Shown here: piece by piece, positions 25,945-35,439 of the stretch | Layout of the letters: each line of letters opens with the position of its first letter | Position numbering within the stretch: position 1 is the stretch's first letter | The notes under the pieces: model-generated | What the model was told of the DNA's origin: nothing | What the model saw: the letters and a program-made list of their open reading frames with translations, nothing else | The model's database searches: none | Program-made: the position numbers and the translations under genes | NCBI RefSeq assembly: GCF_007829335.1 | Contig: NZ_VIWO01000007.1 | Location: 124,001 to 188,000, forward strand | Length of the DNA: 64,000 nucleotides | Direction: 5' to 3' | From: Chitinophaga polysaccharea | GTDB lineage: Bacteria; Bacteroidota; Bacteroidia; Chitinophagales; Chitinophagaceae

Positions 25945-27525
25945 TTAGCGTACGTCCCAGAAAATCTTGATGTCGGCTTTATCTTTAGCGGCCACTTTAG
26001 CGTAGTTGTCAGGATTGTATACCTGTTCTGTGGAAGGATACAACAGGCGCTGTGGAGGCGTGCTGGCTCCGGAGGTTGAAGCCAAAGCAAAAGTAAGCTT
26101 TGGATAACTGGTGCGTCTCAGTTCAGCCCAGGCTTCTCCGGACTGCAGGATGAAGCAGTTCATCCATTTCTGTGTCCAGATTTTCGCCAGTTTCTGTTGC
26201 TGTGTACCAGTATAGGCAATAGCCGGTTTGCCAAGAAACGCGCTGATAGCTGAATCTGTAGGAGAAGTCAACGGTTTCCAGCTTCCTGAACTGAGAACTG
26301 CCGTTTTATTGATGGTGTAGTAGAAAGCTATTGACTGCGTAATACCACTTTTATAACTGGCCTGTGGTGTGCCTAAGCCCCATCTTTCGCCTGCTTCTGC
26401 TTTCAGGAAACTTACTTCTGATGCAGTAAAGATCACGCCAGGAATATTATAGTTATAGAAGAAGGTAGCAGAGTCGTAAGTAGCATAACCACCGGCTTCA
26501 TAATCAGAAGCTCCTCCGTTGGCAGGGAAGCCTGCCCATCCATGGATGGTACCTTTATCCCAGTATACATCTGTGCGTGGATCATTGTTAGCCAGCATCA
26601 TGGTATCCAGCATAAAGGCTGGTGCATATGGGCTACCGGTGAGAGCATCTTTCACGTCACTTTTCAATGCATTAGGGCTCATAGGCACCAATACATTTTC
26701 ATCGTTGGAAGCGATCAGCGGATATTTTGCCGGATTATTCAGCATATCCGAAACAGCCGCTTTCGACCTAGCTTCATTTACGAAAGATGTGCGCATTAAC
26801 AGGCGCAAACGCAGGGAGTTCGCATAGCGTCTCCAGGCGTCCAGGCTTCCTGTTAATACAAAATCTGCTTTTGTCAGCGATGCCTGTATTTCAGGTTTCA
26901 ACTGAGCAGCTGCGAAGTAGCTATTCAGGTTATCCAGGCCGGTGATCAATGTATCATAAATGGCGGTAGCATCTTGAAAGGCAGCCGGATTTACGTTGCG
27001 ATCGGGCGTATTCAGTGATCCTGCCTGACCGAAAGGAATATCTCCCCAAAGGTCCACCATCTGGGCGGTTTGATCAAAGAGTAATACTTTTCCGCAGTTC
27101 ATGAAAACCAGCTGATCTGCCTGTTGTGCAGGCGTGAGCGCAGCATAAGTGGTTTGCATTTCCCTGAAGTTGGCCATAATACCCGGGCCTACATAGTTCA
27201 GGTCATTGTCATCACTTTTAGCGCCGGCATAGAAATCTACCCAACGGTTTTCAGTATAAGACAAAGATGGAATATACATTTTTGACCCTGGCTGTAACGC
27301 AGTGGTTTGCGAATAAGCCGCGGTAGTTGGTAAAATAAAGGTAGCATAATCCCAGTAAGACGGGCGCATACGCTTATTGATAAACATACCGCTCAGCAAC
27401 TTGCTCATTGAGCCCTTCTGGCTCAGCTCCGGGTTATTATAATCATCTGCAATCTGTTTCTTACAGGCGGTAAAAGTACCCGCAAATAAGGCGATGAGTG
27501 AGATATTTATTAAGAGACGTTTCAT
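25945..27525 (-). CDS. SusD/RagB-like surface glycan- or nutrient-binding lipoprotein
   Basis: Outer-membrane lipoprotein that caps the SusC channel, 526 aa. The lipoprotein signal ends TFTAC|KK (Cys at about residue 20). The sequence is of the SusD-like 2 type, with TPR-like helices (WRRYANSLRLRLLMRTSF near residue 240) and the C-terminal WAELRRTSYPKL motif. It follows its SusC partner by 35 nt on the same strand. No glycoside hydrolase, protease or sulfatase is in the locus, so the ligand is unknown; peptides and other small polymers are possible. Confidence 0.9.
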   Translation of the reverse strand: MKRLLINISLIALFAGTFTACKKQIADDYNNPELSQKGSMSKLLSGMFINKRMRPSYWDYATFILPTTAAYSQTTALQPGSKMYIPSLSYTENRWVDFYAGAKSDDNDLNYVGPGIMANFREMQTTYAALTPAQQADQLVFMNCGKVLLFDQTAQMVDLWGDIPFGQAGSLNTPDRNVNPAAFQDATAIYDTLITGLDNLNSYFAAAQLKPEIQASLTKADFVLTGSLDAWRRYANSLRLRLLMRTSFVNEARSKAAVSDMLNNPAKYPLIASNDENVLVPMSPNALKSDVKDALTGSPYAPAFMLDTMMLANNDPRTDVYWDKGTIHGWAGFPANGGASDYEAGGYATYDSATFFYNYNIPGVIFTASEVSFLKAEAGERWGLGTPQASYKSGITQSIAFYYTINKTAVLSSGSWKPLTSPTDSAISAFLGKPAIAYTGTQQQKLAKIWTQKWMNCFILQSGEAWAELRRTSYPKLTFALASTSGASTPPQRLLYPSTEQVYNPDNYAKVAAKDKADIKIFWDVR

Positions 27526-27560
27526 TATTATCTGTTAAGTTCGTTTACAAATAAATACCA

Positions 27561-30500
27561 TTAAAAACGGGCACGGATGCTGGCGCCGAGACTTCTGGTA
27601 GGTCCGACAGTACCACCGTCAACACCTTGACTCAACCAGGAAGATCCAACTGCTACTTCCGGATCTAAACCTTTTGGTAAAGTTTTCCAGATATAGAACA
27701 GGTTCCTTCCGATTAATGAAAATTGCAGGTTTTGCAGGTGTAGTTTCTCCACCACGTTTTTAGGCATATTGTAGGAGAGTGTTACTTCGCGAAGTTTAAC
27801 ATAACTATTTTTGAATACAGCATTCTCATACAGACCGTTGGTTTCCCAGTCGTGCATATTAGACCAGTACTGACCAGCAGTGATTATTTTTTCGTTCTTC
27901 TTACCATCTTCGGTTACGCCCGGCAGAATCACGCCATCATGATATGCTCCGTTAGGATTAGCCACCAGTTTACCGGAAGCCCAGTCAACTGCATCGTAGG
28001 AAAGCCCCCCATGTGCGGCATCCCTGTACTGCAACGTGCTGTTAAACATACCGGCACCGATCTGGTAGTAGTAAGGAATAGAAACCAGGTTACCACCTAA
28101 GCGGTAATCCAGGGTAAAGTCCAGCGTAAAGTTTTTATAGCTTACGGAGTTGGAGAAACCACCTACTACCTTAGGCATAATATTTCCTGCATACTCATAT
28201 GCACCTGTATTAGCGGTATAAATACCATCGCCATTTACGATTTTGTTACCATTGGCATCTTTATTAGCCGGGTGAACATAGATATTACCTAATGGATCAC
28301 CCACATTGGAGCGGATCAACAGGTAACCTCCATCGTATGCAGGCATGGTTAAAGTAGTCTGGCCATCTTTCAGCGCAGTCAGTTTGTTTCTGTTGACAGC
28401 AAAGTTGAAACGGGTAGTCCAGCGGAAATCCCTGGTGGTAATAGGCGTAGCATTGATGGCTGCTTCGTAACCATAGTTGCTCAGGTCACCGGCATTCACC
28501 AGCTGAGAAGTAGCGCCGGAAGAAGCAGGTGTGCTCAGTGTCAGGATCTGGTTACTGATTTTGTTATTATAGTAACTGAAATCTACACCGATTTTGTTTT
28601 TGAACAAACGTGTTTCAAAGCCAAACTCCATTTCTCTCTTTTTCTCAGAAGTCAACAGTTCATTACCGAAACCAGATGGATTAGATTGCTGGTAAGGAAT
28701 GTTGTTTTTGCTGATGGTAACGGTATATGGATTGTACGCAATATTGGACTGATACAGGTTCGGGTGGTTACCCACTAAACCATAAGATGCCCTGATTTTC
28801 GCGTAATCAATAAATGCGGGCAGCTTTGCTACTTCAGAAAGCAGGAAGCCAGCATTCACGGAAGGATAAAAATATTTGTTATTAGCTACCGGCAAAGTAG
28901 AAGTTGACTCATAACGGCCGGTTCCTTCGAGGAACAGGAAGCCCTTGTAGCTGAGGTTCAACATACCGAAAGCAGCCACGTCGATCTGTTCAGCGCGTGC
29001 AGAGGTGGCGTAGAGTGGGCTGGCTGAGTTGTTCAGGCTAAACCAGTTTTCATCTACCAAACCATCTTTGGTTTGTGTATATTGATTTTTGTAAGTCTGT
29101 TTACGACCAGTAACACCACCTGTTACAGAGAGATCAAAATCTTTGGTGATTTTAGGACTGTACACCAAAATCGCATCGCCGTAGAACACATTGTTGTTGC
29201 GGGTAGTTACATCGTATTGACCGGTATAACCTACTGCAGCTGGTTGTGTATTGTGCTGCTCGTCGGAGGTAGCTACGTTTGTAAAATCTCCCCCTACTCT
29301 ACCTCTGAAGCGCAGGTTATCGAGGATGCCTACATTCAATGTAGCGCTATTGATGAAACGGTTTTGTCTTTCATCGTAAGCGTTACGCAGGTTATTCCAC
29401 AGATAATCCATCAGGTTGGTAGCTCTGAAACGATAGGTCATTTTCTGGTCCTGGTCGTATGAGTTGTTAGTGGCGGTTACGTATCTATAGCCGTTGGTGG
29501 TCTGATATTTATTGAAGAACGTACTCATATCATCAAAACGGCTAAAGAATCCGTCAAATGAACCGAATATGTTGCTCATTACGTTGGCACGGTTATGAAC
29601 GAAGTTATTATTATAAGTAGAAACGAGGTCTACACTTATTTTCTCGCTCAGTTTTAATGTTCCGTTGAAGTTGAAGTTATTCTTATAGAGATTACTTCCT
29701 GGCATGATGCTCTTATAATCTACGCGGTTATAAGAAAAGCGGAAACTTCCTTTATCGCTGGCATTGGAAATAGCAACGTTAGCAGCAGAGTTGTAACCGG
29801 TTTGGAAGAAGTCTTTATAGTTGTTTTTCTGCGCTTCATACTTACGGATAGATCCATCCCAGTATTTCACATCGCGACCATCGAACTTAGGACCAAACTG
29901 GTTGTAAGCTCTGTAGTACGGGTGCATAGAGCCATCGGCATCTTTTACCCAGCCGGACGCATCTGCGATTCCGTTTACGATGTTGGTTTGCGGGTCATAA
30001 CCCGGGCCATATTCATTCTGATAGTCTGGTTGGGAGGCCAGTTTCTCCTGGTTATAAGTGTAGTTAACATCTACATTTAAGCCACGGCCTTTCACACCTT
30101 TCTTGGTAGTAATTACTACCACACCGTTAGTGGCTTCCGAACCATATAGGGCAGAAGCACTGGCGCCTTTCAGGATAGTCAGTGTTTCAATATCTTCCGG
30201 GTTGATATCGAGTGCACCGTTACCTTCAATTCTGCCGTTGCTTGTACCGAAGCTTCCGGAAGTCAGATCATTGAAATTTCTCAACGGTACGCCATCTACC
30301 ACATATAATGGTTGTGTGCTCAGGCCGATGGAGGAAACACCTCTCACCTGCACGGAAACGGCGCTGGCAGCACCACCTGGAGCAGATACGATTTTCACAC
30401 CGGCAGCTTTACCGTATAAGGCTGAAGCAAAGTTGGTGCTCCCGCTTTCTGTTATCTCTTTTGAACTTACTGTACTTACAGAATACCCCAGTGCCTTCGC

Positions 30501-30845
30501 TTCTCTCTTAATACCCATGGCGGTTACTACCACCTCATTCAGATTCTTATTATCTTCTTTTAGTACAATGTTCAATGGCGACTGTCCATCGGCAGCCACC
30601 TCCTGGTTGATAAATCCTATATAGGAAAAAACGAGGGTAGCACCAGGTGCTACCTGAATGGTAAATTTTCCATCCGGGCCGGTAGTAGCGCCGTTGGATG
30701 CGTTTTTCTCTTTAACGGTTACTCCTGGTAAAAACGTTCCTTTTACGTCTTTAACAGTACCCGTAACAGCTTTCTTACCCTGCGCCCATGCAGTAATACA
30801 GCAGCATAAGAAAAGCAACGTGGTGAGAAGAAGTGATCTTCGCAT
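27561..30845 (-). CDS. SusC/RagA-like TonB-dependent transporter
   Basis: Outer-membrane importer of 1094 aa. Signal peptide 1-21 (WAQ|GKK), carboxypeptidase-regulatory-like domain about 25-100 (GTVKDVKGTFLPGVTVKEKN), TonB plug about 115-230 (VQVRGVSSIGLSTQPLYVVDGVPL, LTILKGASASALYGSEATNGVVVITTKKG), then a 22-strand barrel ending in SLGASIRARF. There is no STN domain, so it is not a sigma-regulating transducer. It pairs with the SusD downstream and lies behind a LacI-type regulator and a long 5' leader containing a palindromic operator candidate. Confidence 0.93.
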   Translation of the reverse strand: MRRSLLLTTLLFLCCCITAWAQGKKAVTGTVKDVKGTFLPGVTVKEKNASNGATTGPDGKFTIQVAPGATLVFSYIGFINQEVAADGQSPLNIVLKEDNKNLNEVVVTAMGIKREAKALGYSVSTVSSKEITESGSTNFASALYGKAAGVKIVSAPGGAASAVSVQVRGVSSIGLSTQPLYVVDGVPLRNFNDLTSGSFGTSNGRIEGNGALDINPEDIETLTILKGASASALYGSEATNGVVVITTKKGVKGRGLNVDVNYTYNQEKLASQPDYQNEYGPGYDPQTNIVNGIADASGWVKDADGSMHPYYRAYNQFGPKFDGRDVKYWDGSIRKYEAQKNNYKDFFQTGYNSAANVAISNASDKGSFRFSYNRVDYKSIMPGSNLYKNNFNFNGTLKLSEKISVDLVSTYNNNFVHNRANVMSNIFGSFDGFFSRFDDMSTFFNKYQTTNGYRYVTATNNSYDQDQKMTYRFRATNLMDYLWNNLRNAYDERQNRFINSATLNVGILDNLRFRGRVGGDFTNVATSDEQHNTQPAAVGYTGQYDVTTRNNNVFYGDAILVYSPKITKDFDLSVTGGVTGRKQTYKNQYTQTKDGLVDENWFSLNNSASPLYATSARAEQIDVAAFGMLNLSYKGFLFLEGTGRYESTSTLPVANNKYFYPSVNAGFLLSEVAKLPAFIDYAKIRASYGLVGNHPNLYQSNIAYNPYTVTISKNNIPYQQSNPSGFGNELLTSEKKREMEFGFETRLFKNKIGVDFSYYNNKISNQILTLSTPASSGATSQLVNAGDLSNYGYEAAINATPITTRDFRWTTRFNFAVNRNKLTALKDGQTTLTMPAYDGGYLLIRSNVGDPLGNIYVHPANKDANGNKIVNGDGIYTANTGAYEYAGNIMPKVVGGFSNSVSYKNFTLDFTLDYRLGGNLVSIPYYYQIGAGMFNSTLQYRDAAHGGLSYDAVDWASGKLVANPNGAYHDGVILPGVTEDGKKNEKIITAGQYWSNMHDWETNGLYENAVFKNSYVKLREVTLSYNMPKNVVEKLHLQNLQFSLIGRNLFYIWKTLPKGLDPEVAVGSSWLSQGVDGGTVGPTRSLGASIRARF

Positions 30846-31032
30846 AGCTTCCTTTGGTTTAGTGAATTATAACAAGTGAATCAGACACATAAGCAAAAAG
30901 GCATGGGAATCCCACTACCAAGGCCCCTGCATTGCACAGGAGTCCTAATGGTTAATTGAAGTTTCCGTCCCTAAAAAATTGCATGGAATTACTCCATTGG
31001 CATTAAGCGTAATTCTGACAGTTGGCCTGTAG

Positions 31033-31044
31033 TAAAACGTTTTA
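31033..31044. promoter_or_regulatory. Candidate LacI-family operator
   Basis: TAAAACGTTTTA is a perfect 12-bp palindrome with a central CG, the hallmark of LacI-family operators. It lies about 85 nt downstream of the predicted susC transcript start and 188 nt before susC; the LacI-type gene is the next gene upstream. Confidence 0.5.
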
Positions 31045-31130
31045 GCATGTTTCCGTAAAAAAAACCTGTCTACCGCTCTCACATCTCCATTTCACTACAA
31101 GTTGTTTATAAAAATCAAAATAATCGATTT

Positions 31131-31160
31131 CAAACTTAGGTATAATTATGAGAAGTGCAA
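31131..31160 (-). promoter_or_regulatory. Promoter of the LacI-linked susC
   Basis: On the minus strand TTG (31158-31160), 19 nt, then TAAGTTTG (31131-31138) matches the Bacteroidota -33/-7 pattern. The T-rich stretch before TTG extends it to TTTG. Confidence 0.65.
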
Positions 31161-31320
31161 AAAAGATTTAACAATTTTTTTATTTCTCGTTAACCGCTCG
31201 TTAAGATTGCGAAAATAATATTCCTTGAAATTAAAATAGCATTACTAAAGAAAAGGTGTAAAGCTTACGCTTTCTGCATTTTCAGCGCATCCTGGAGGAT
31301 AATTATTATTAGTCTTGCAT

Positions 31321-31362
31321 AAAAAAACGTCCTGTGTTGTATGTAACGCAGGACGTTTTTTA
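31321..31362. terminator. Terminator after the LacI-type gene
   Basis: A 17-bp stem with one G-U-type mismatch (ACGTCCTGTGTT versus AACGCAGGACGT) flanked by A and T runs lies about 29 nt past the lacI-type stop. It separates that gene from the susC transcription unit. Confidence 0.88.
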
Positions 31363-31390
31363 AAGTAATATATCGCTTAGGTTATGTTAA

Positions 31391-32410
31391 TCAGGTGCGG
31401 GAAGAAGACGCACGCACCACCAGTTCCGGCGCCAGTACTACCTGCCTGGAAGGCGATCCCGGGTGGTTTAATTCATTCATCAGCACTTCCACAATATTTT
31501 TCCCGATGCTGGCAATAGGTTGTGATACACAAGTAATAGAAGGACTGTGCAGGCGGAAAAGATCATGATCATCAAAGCCAACAAGGCCAATTTCCTTGCC
31601 TATCTCCCACCCCAGGGAACGGATGCTTTCTATACCAGCAATACCGAGATAGTTGGTGGCAAAGAAAACCGCGTCGAGGTCTTTTACGGTGGTGAGGAAT
31701 TTCTTTATCTCTGTATTGAAGCTCTCCCTGTCGAGATCAAAAGCGAGGCGCTTCACCAGCGATTTATTAAAAGGTATTTTATGTTCTTTCAGTGCAGCCA
31801 CAAAACCATCCAGGCGGTCTTTCATCTGGGTTTGTTCGGAGGCGATGGTAACGATAGCAATCTTTTTATATCCCTGTGCAATCAGGTGTGTAGTAGCATC
31901 GTAAGCGCCTTTATAATTGTTGAGCACTACATAGCTGCTGTTGATATGCGGGAAGTAGCGATCCATTAACACCAGCGGTTTGGAGGCGCTCTGCAGCAAT
32001 TCTATTTCTTTATCAAGGTTTTTGGTGGGCGTGATAATGTAGCCATCTACCTGCCGGTACTTCAATACTTCCAACAGGCCTTTTGCTTTCTCCGTGTTAT
32101 CTTCTGTGCTGCCGTAAAGTACTTTGTAGCCATATTTATCTGCTTCATCTTCCACCACTTTGGCGAGTGAAGCAAAGAAGTTGTTGGCAATGTCTTCTAC
32201 AATGAGACCAATGGTTTTTGTTTTACCGGTACGTAATCCGCGGGCCAGCTGATTGGGCTTATACTTTAGCCGGGCGGCAATTTTCTGGATTTTCTTACTT
32301 ACCTGTTCGCTGATTCTTTTTTCTTTCGCCTTGCCATTGAGCACAAAAGATACCGTTGTAGGAGATACACCGGCCTGTTTCGCAATATCTTTAATAGAGA
32401 TCCCTTTCAT
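31391..32410 (-). CDS. LacI/GalR-family transcriptional regulator
   Basis: DNA-binding repressor or activator of 339 aa. The N-terminal LacI helix-turn-helix and hinge are at residues 4-60 (SIKDIAKQAGVSPTTVSFVLNG, YKPNQLARGLRTGKTKTIGLI). The rest is a periplasmic-binding-protein-like effector domain (VDGYIITPT, VLMDRYFP, GLVGFDDHDLFRLHSPSITCVSQP), so a sugar or related small molecule is the likely effector. It is the nearest regulator to the susC/susD pair at 25945-30845, with a LacI-type palindrome in the susC leader, so local control of that pair is likely. Confidence 0.92.
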   Translation of the reverse strand: MKGISIKDIAKQAGVSPTTVSFVLNGKAKEKRISEQVSKKIQKIAARLKYKPNQLARGLRTGKTKTIGLIVEDIANNFFASLAKVVEDEADKYGYKVLYGSTEDNTEKAKGLLEVLKYRQVDGYIITPTKNLDKEIELLQSASKPLVLMDRYFPHINSSYVVLNNYKGAYDATTHLIAQGYKKIAIVTIASEQTQMKDRLDGFVAALKEHKIPFNKSLVKRLAFDLDRESFNTEIKKFLTTVKDLDAVFFATNYLGIAGIESIRSLGWEIGKEIGLVGFDDHDLFRLHSPSITCVSQPIASIGKNIVEVLMNELNHPGSPSRQVVLAPELVVRASSSRT

Positions 32411-32722
32411 AGAAAAAACGCTACATCGATTTAGCCCTGCGTAATTTACAAAATGAAGTTGGAAATTACGTTGTTGTATTAATTATTCCAAGCTACATTG
32501 AAAAACTTATTCCTTTTGGCTTGTCAGCCTTTCATCACATAAAAAGGTTATTTTGGCCAAAATGATGTTTTTTTAACCAATTTTTAATAACTTGGCAACA
32601 TTCATAGGACGATCTGTATACGACACACCTGCCAGCATAGGGGTTCCCCAGGGGGGCATAATGGCTATGGTAATAAAGTATAGGACTGTCACAGTAATAT
32701 AGTAGCTTAAATTAATACATGA
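32411..32722. other. Divergent intergenic region, LacI-type / AraC-type genes
   Basis: A 312-nt region between two divergent regulators. I see no ORF, tRNA or clear TAnnTTTG promoter box in it. The right part contains the G-run GGGGTTCCCCAGGGGGG near 32640-32657, unusual for AT-rich intergenic DNA here; its role is unknown. Confidence 0.5.
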
Positions 32723-33595
32723 ATGAAACCCATCCTTATTAAAGTTGGGGCTTTTGCCGATAACCAGATCACCATCATAGAGAGGAGTGATCCATATTTT
32801 AATACACCGTTTCACTTCCACCCGGAATGTGAGTTAGTATATGTTACGGAGAGCCACGGGAAGCGAATTGTGGGAGATAGCATTGAAAGCTTCGAGGAAG
32901 GCGACATGGTGTTTCTTGGACCACATATCCCACATGTATGGTATAATGAAGAAGAATACTATAAGGGCGATGATTTAAAAGCGCGGTCGGTGGTCATCTA
33001 TTTTCCCAAGGATATTTTCGGGGAGAAATTTTATGGATTACCGGAAACGAAAGCGCTCAGTGAGTTATTCCACCGGGCACAACGGGGCATGAAAATCACT
33101 GGCGCTACCCATGAACTGCTGAAACCCGAGATATTGGCCCTTCCGCGGAAAGAGGGATTGGACCGCATCATTTCACTGCTCAACATCCTGAAAACATTAT
33201 CTGAAACACGCGATTGCTATTACCTGGCCAGCACGGGTTACTCCCATGCCTACAATGTAAAAGACAATCATAAGATCGATGAAGTGTTCAAATACGTAAT
33301 GAATAACTTCTCCAAAGAAATCTCCCTGCAGGATGTAGCCAGCATCACCAACCTGTCGCCACAGTCATTCTGCCGCTTCTTTAAGAACCGCACCAAGAAA
33401 TCATTTGTCCAGTTTTTAAATGAAGTGCGCATTGGCCATGCCTGCAAGCGCTTAACAGAAGAAGACTGGTCCATCGCCGAAATCGCCTATTCCTGCGGGT
33501 TTAAAAACCTCTCCAACTTCAACCGCTTCTTCAAAGAGATCGTGGGCAAAACGCCTAAAGAGTATAAGAATGAACTCCGTCTGAAGGAAGCATGA
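32723..33595 (+). CDS. AraC-family transcriptional regulator
   Basis: A 290-aa regulator with an N-terminal cupin-like effector domain (HFHPECELVYV near residues 31-42, EEGDMVFLGPHIPHVW) and a C-terminal double helix-turn-helix (ISLQDVASITNLSPQSFCRFFKNRT and WSIAEIAYSCGFKNLSNFNRFFKEIVGKTPKEYK). It is divergent from the LacI-type gene and precedes the ECF sigma gene by 138 nt on the same strand. Effector and targets are unknown; the cupin type is common in sugar-responsive regulators. Confidence 0.92.
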   Translation: MKPILIKVGAFADNQITIIERSDPYFNTPFHFHPECELVYVTESHGKRIVGDSIESFEEGDMVFLGPHIPHVWYNEEEYYKGDDLKARSVVIYFPKDIFGEKFYGLPETKALSELFHRAQRGMKITGATHELLKPEILALPRKEGLDRIISLLNILKTLSETRDCYYLASTGYSHAYNVKDNHKIDEVFKYVMNNFSKEISLQDVASITNLSPQSFCRFFKNRTKKSFVQFLNEVRIGHACKRLTEEDWSIAEIAYSCGFKNLSNFNRFFKEIVGKTPKEYKNELRLKEA

Positions 33596-33733
33596 TAAAA
33601 ATATAATTATTTTAGTATTTGGTTATTTAGTTATTTTAAAAAGTAGACTGTCAAATTTCAGAATATCAAAATTTTCTTCTTACATTCATTTCAGTAATTA
33701 TCAACCAAAACGCTTAATTACTACTGTCATTCA

Positions 33734-34324
33734 ATGTACAGCAGTTATTCCGATAACCAGTTAGTATCGCTGTTAAAAAGCGATGATAGTGCAGCCTTCA
33801 ATGCTATTTATGACCGCTACAGTAAAATGCTGTATTTATTTATACACAGCAAGCTCGACGCGGCAGAGATCAGCAAAGATGTACTGCAGGAACTCTTCAT
33901 TTCATTATGGGAGAAGCGACATTCATTGGTACTGAAAGAATCGTTAAAAGCATACCTGTACCAGGTAGCCCGCCACAAAATCATTGACATTTACCGGAAA
34001 AACGCCACCTATCGTAAGTACCTCCAACAATTGATTGAGCACTTTGATGCGCAACCCCATTCTATTGCAGACACGGTAGACAATAAAGTGAGGACCCAGG
34101 AACTATTTGAGGCAATTAACCACCTGCCCGAACGCATGAAGGAAATCTTTATGCTGAGCAGGTTCGAAAACCTCAGCGTAGAGCAGATCTCCAATCACCT
34201 GGGGCTATCACAGCAAACCGTTAAAAACCAAATCACTAAAGCATTAAAAATACTAAGGGCCAGCTATGCCAAAACGGATCTTATCCTCCTTTGCGTCGTG
34301 CTGATCCGCTATTTCTTCATCTAA
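33734..34324 (+). CDS. ECF sigma factor of the FecI-like Bacteroidota type
   Basis: A 196-aa sigma-70 family member. Region 2 is at about 22-90 (FNAIYDRYSKMLYLFI, DVLQELFISLWEKR, LYQVARHKIIDIYRKN). Region 4 is at about 125-175 (LPERMKEIFMLSRFENLSVEQISNHLGLSQQTVKNQI). The hydrophobic C-terminal tail (DLILLCVVLIRYFFI) is typical of this Bacteroidota group. It is followed by a FecR anti-sigma and an STN-bearing SusC, the standard three-part surface-signalling cascade. Confidence 0.92.
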   Translation: MYSSYSDNQLVSLLKSDDSAAFNAIYDRYSKMLYLFIHSKLDAAEISKDVLQELFISLWEKRHSLVLKESLKAYLYQVARHKIIDIYRKNATYRKYLQQLIEHFDAQPHSIADTVDNKVRTQELFEAINHLPERMKEIFMLSRFENLSVEQISNHLGLSQQTVKNQITKALKILRASYAKTDLILLCVVLIRYFFI

Positions 34325-34408
34325 ACCGGGTATTTCATAAAAAATACCGGGTAGCGATGGTACTATTTCCACGTTATTCCGACTTAAGAACACATAAAAT
34401 CCGAGCAG

Positions 34409-35434
34409 GTGGACACAGAACAGATCAAAATATTGCTGGAACGATATAACCAGGGGAAATGCTCACCGGAGGAAGCAGCTATTGTAGATCAGTGGTTTGA
34501 AAATATAAATCGTCACCAGTCCACCTACGTAGATGAAAAAGAACTGGACCGGGAGCTCGACAGCTTAAAAATACAGCTGAACCAACAGATAGCGCCGGCG
34601 CCGCGGGCAAAACCGCTGTATGCCCGCTACTGGTACGCTGTTGTAGCTGCCGCCGTTTTCCTGCTGGCGGTAGGCATATTCTGGCTTAACCAGCCTAAAC
34701 AGGTGACTCCCCTACCGGGAGGTAACCATGCCGTTCCATTGGCAGCCAACCAGGGACAGCGCGTGGTGAGAGACGGTTTCGTGGAAGTGACCACCGGTAA
34801 AGGCAATAAGGAAAGCATTACCCTGGAAGATGGCAGCAGCCTGGAATTGAATGCCGGTAGTAAAGTGCTTTACCCTGAGCACTTTGGCGCCGACATCCGC
34901 ACCGTGGTATTACTGGAAGGAGAAGCTTTTTTTAATGTAGCCGCCGATCCTGTCCGCCGCTTCGTGGTAAAAGCCGGCGACCTGGCTACCACCGCATTAG
35001 GTACTTCTTTCAATATCCGCGCTTATGCCAGTGAACAAAAAGTGACTGTAGCCCTCCTCACCGGTAAAGTAAAAATTGACCAGTTGAATACCAGTCAGCC
35101 AGCGGCCCCGCTCATCCTGCTCCCTAGTGAACAGATCAGCTACGACCGCATTTCCCTGCACCTGGTAAAAACCAGTTTCAGTAAGCCTGACGACATTACC
35201 GGGTGGAAACAGGGATACCTGGTATTCAGAGATGCTCCCTACAATGAAATTGTAACCGGCATCGAAAACCGTTACGGTGTTACCGTTGTGAACAACAGCG
35301 ACAAAAAAGAATGGAATTACAACGGCTCCTTCAAAAATGAAAGCCTTAAAGACGTAATGGATATTATCTGCCTGGCAAAATCACTTTCTTATACCATTAA
35401 AAACGATACCGTTTATCTGCAAAATCAAAACTAG
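34409..35434 (+). CDS. FecR-type anti-sigma factor
   Basis: Inner-membrane anti-sigma/signal relay, 341 aa. The N-terminal cytoplasmic part is IKILLERYNQGKCSPEEAAIVDQW, the transmembrane helix is at 74-93, the periplasmic FecR domain at about 125-225 (GKGNKESITLEDGSSLELNAGSKVLYP is its core region), and a C-terminal DUF4974-like domain at about 260-341 (YLVFRDAPYNEIVTGIENRYGV). The start is GTG at 34409; no in-frame ATG fits. It receives the signal from the STN domain of the SusC 5 nt downstream and controls the sigma upstream. Confidence 0.92.
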   Translation: MDTEQIKILLERYNQGKCSPEEAAIVDQWFENINRHQSTYVDEKELDRELDSLKIQLNQQIAPAPRAKPLYARYWYAVVAAAVFLLAVGIFWLNQPKQVTPLPGGNHAVPLAANQGQRVVRDGFVEVTTGKGNKESITLEDGSSLELNAGSKVLYPEHFGADIRTVVLLEGEAFFNVAADPVRRFVVKAGDLATTALGTSFNIRAYASEQKVTVALLTGKVKIDQLNTSQPAAPLILLPSEQISYDRISLHLVKTSFSKPDDITGWKQGYLVFRDAPYNEIVTGIENRYGVTVVNNSDKKEWNYNGSFKNESLKDVMDIICLAKSLSYTIKNDTVYLQNQN

Positions 35435-35439
35435 TTCAT

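Larger units (their letters stand above)
30846..31390. other. Non-coding region: long susC leader, promoter and operator candidate
   Basis: This 545-nt gap has no credible ORF. On the minus strand it holds a promoter at 31131-31160, the palindrome at 31033-31044 and the lacI-type terminator at 31321-31362. A leader of about 280 nt before susC is GC-richer than the upstream part, with short self-complementary stretches such as GGGAATCCC near 30906-30914. Confidence 0.7.

Noticed and set aside
30846-31390. Known riboswitch in the long susC leader
   Set aside because: I could not match any consensus (cobalamin, TPP, SAM or others); only short self-complementary stretches are visible.
34326-34354. 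Possible hairpin after the FecI-like sigma gene
   Set aside because: The two ACCGGGTA-like arms are mostly not complementary; only a 7-bp inner stem forms and no T-run follows.
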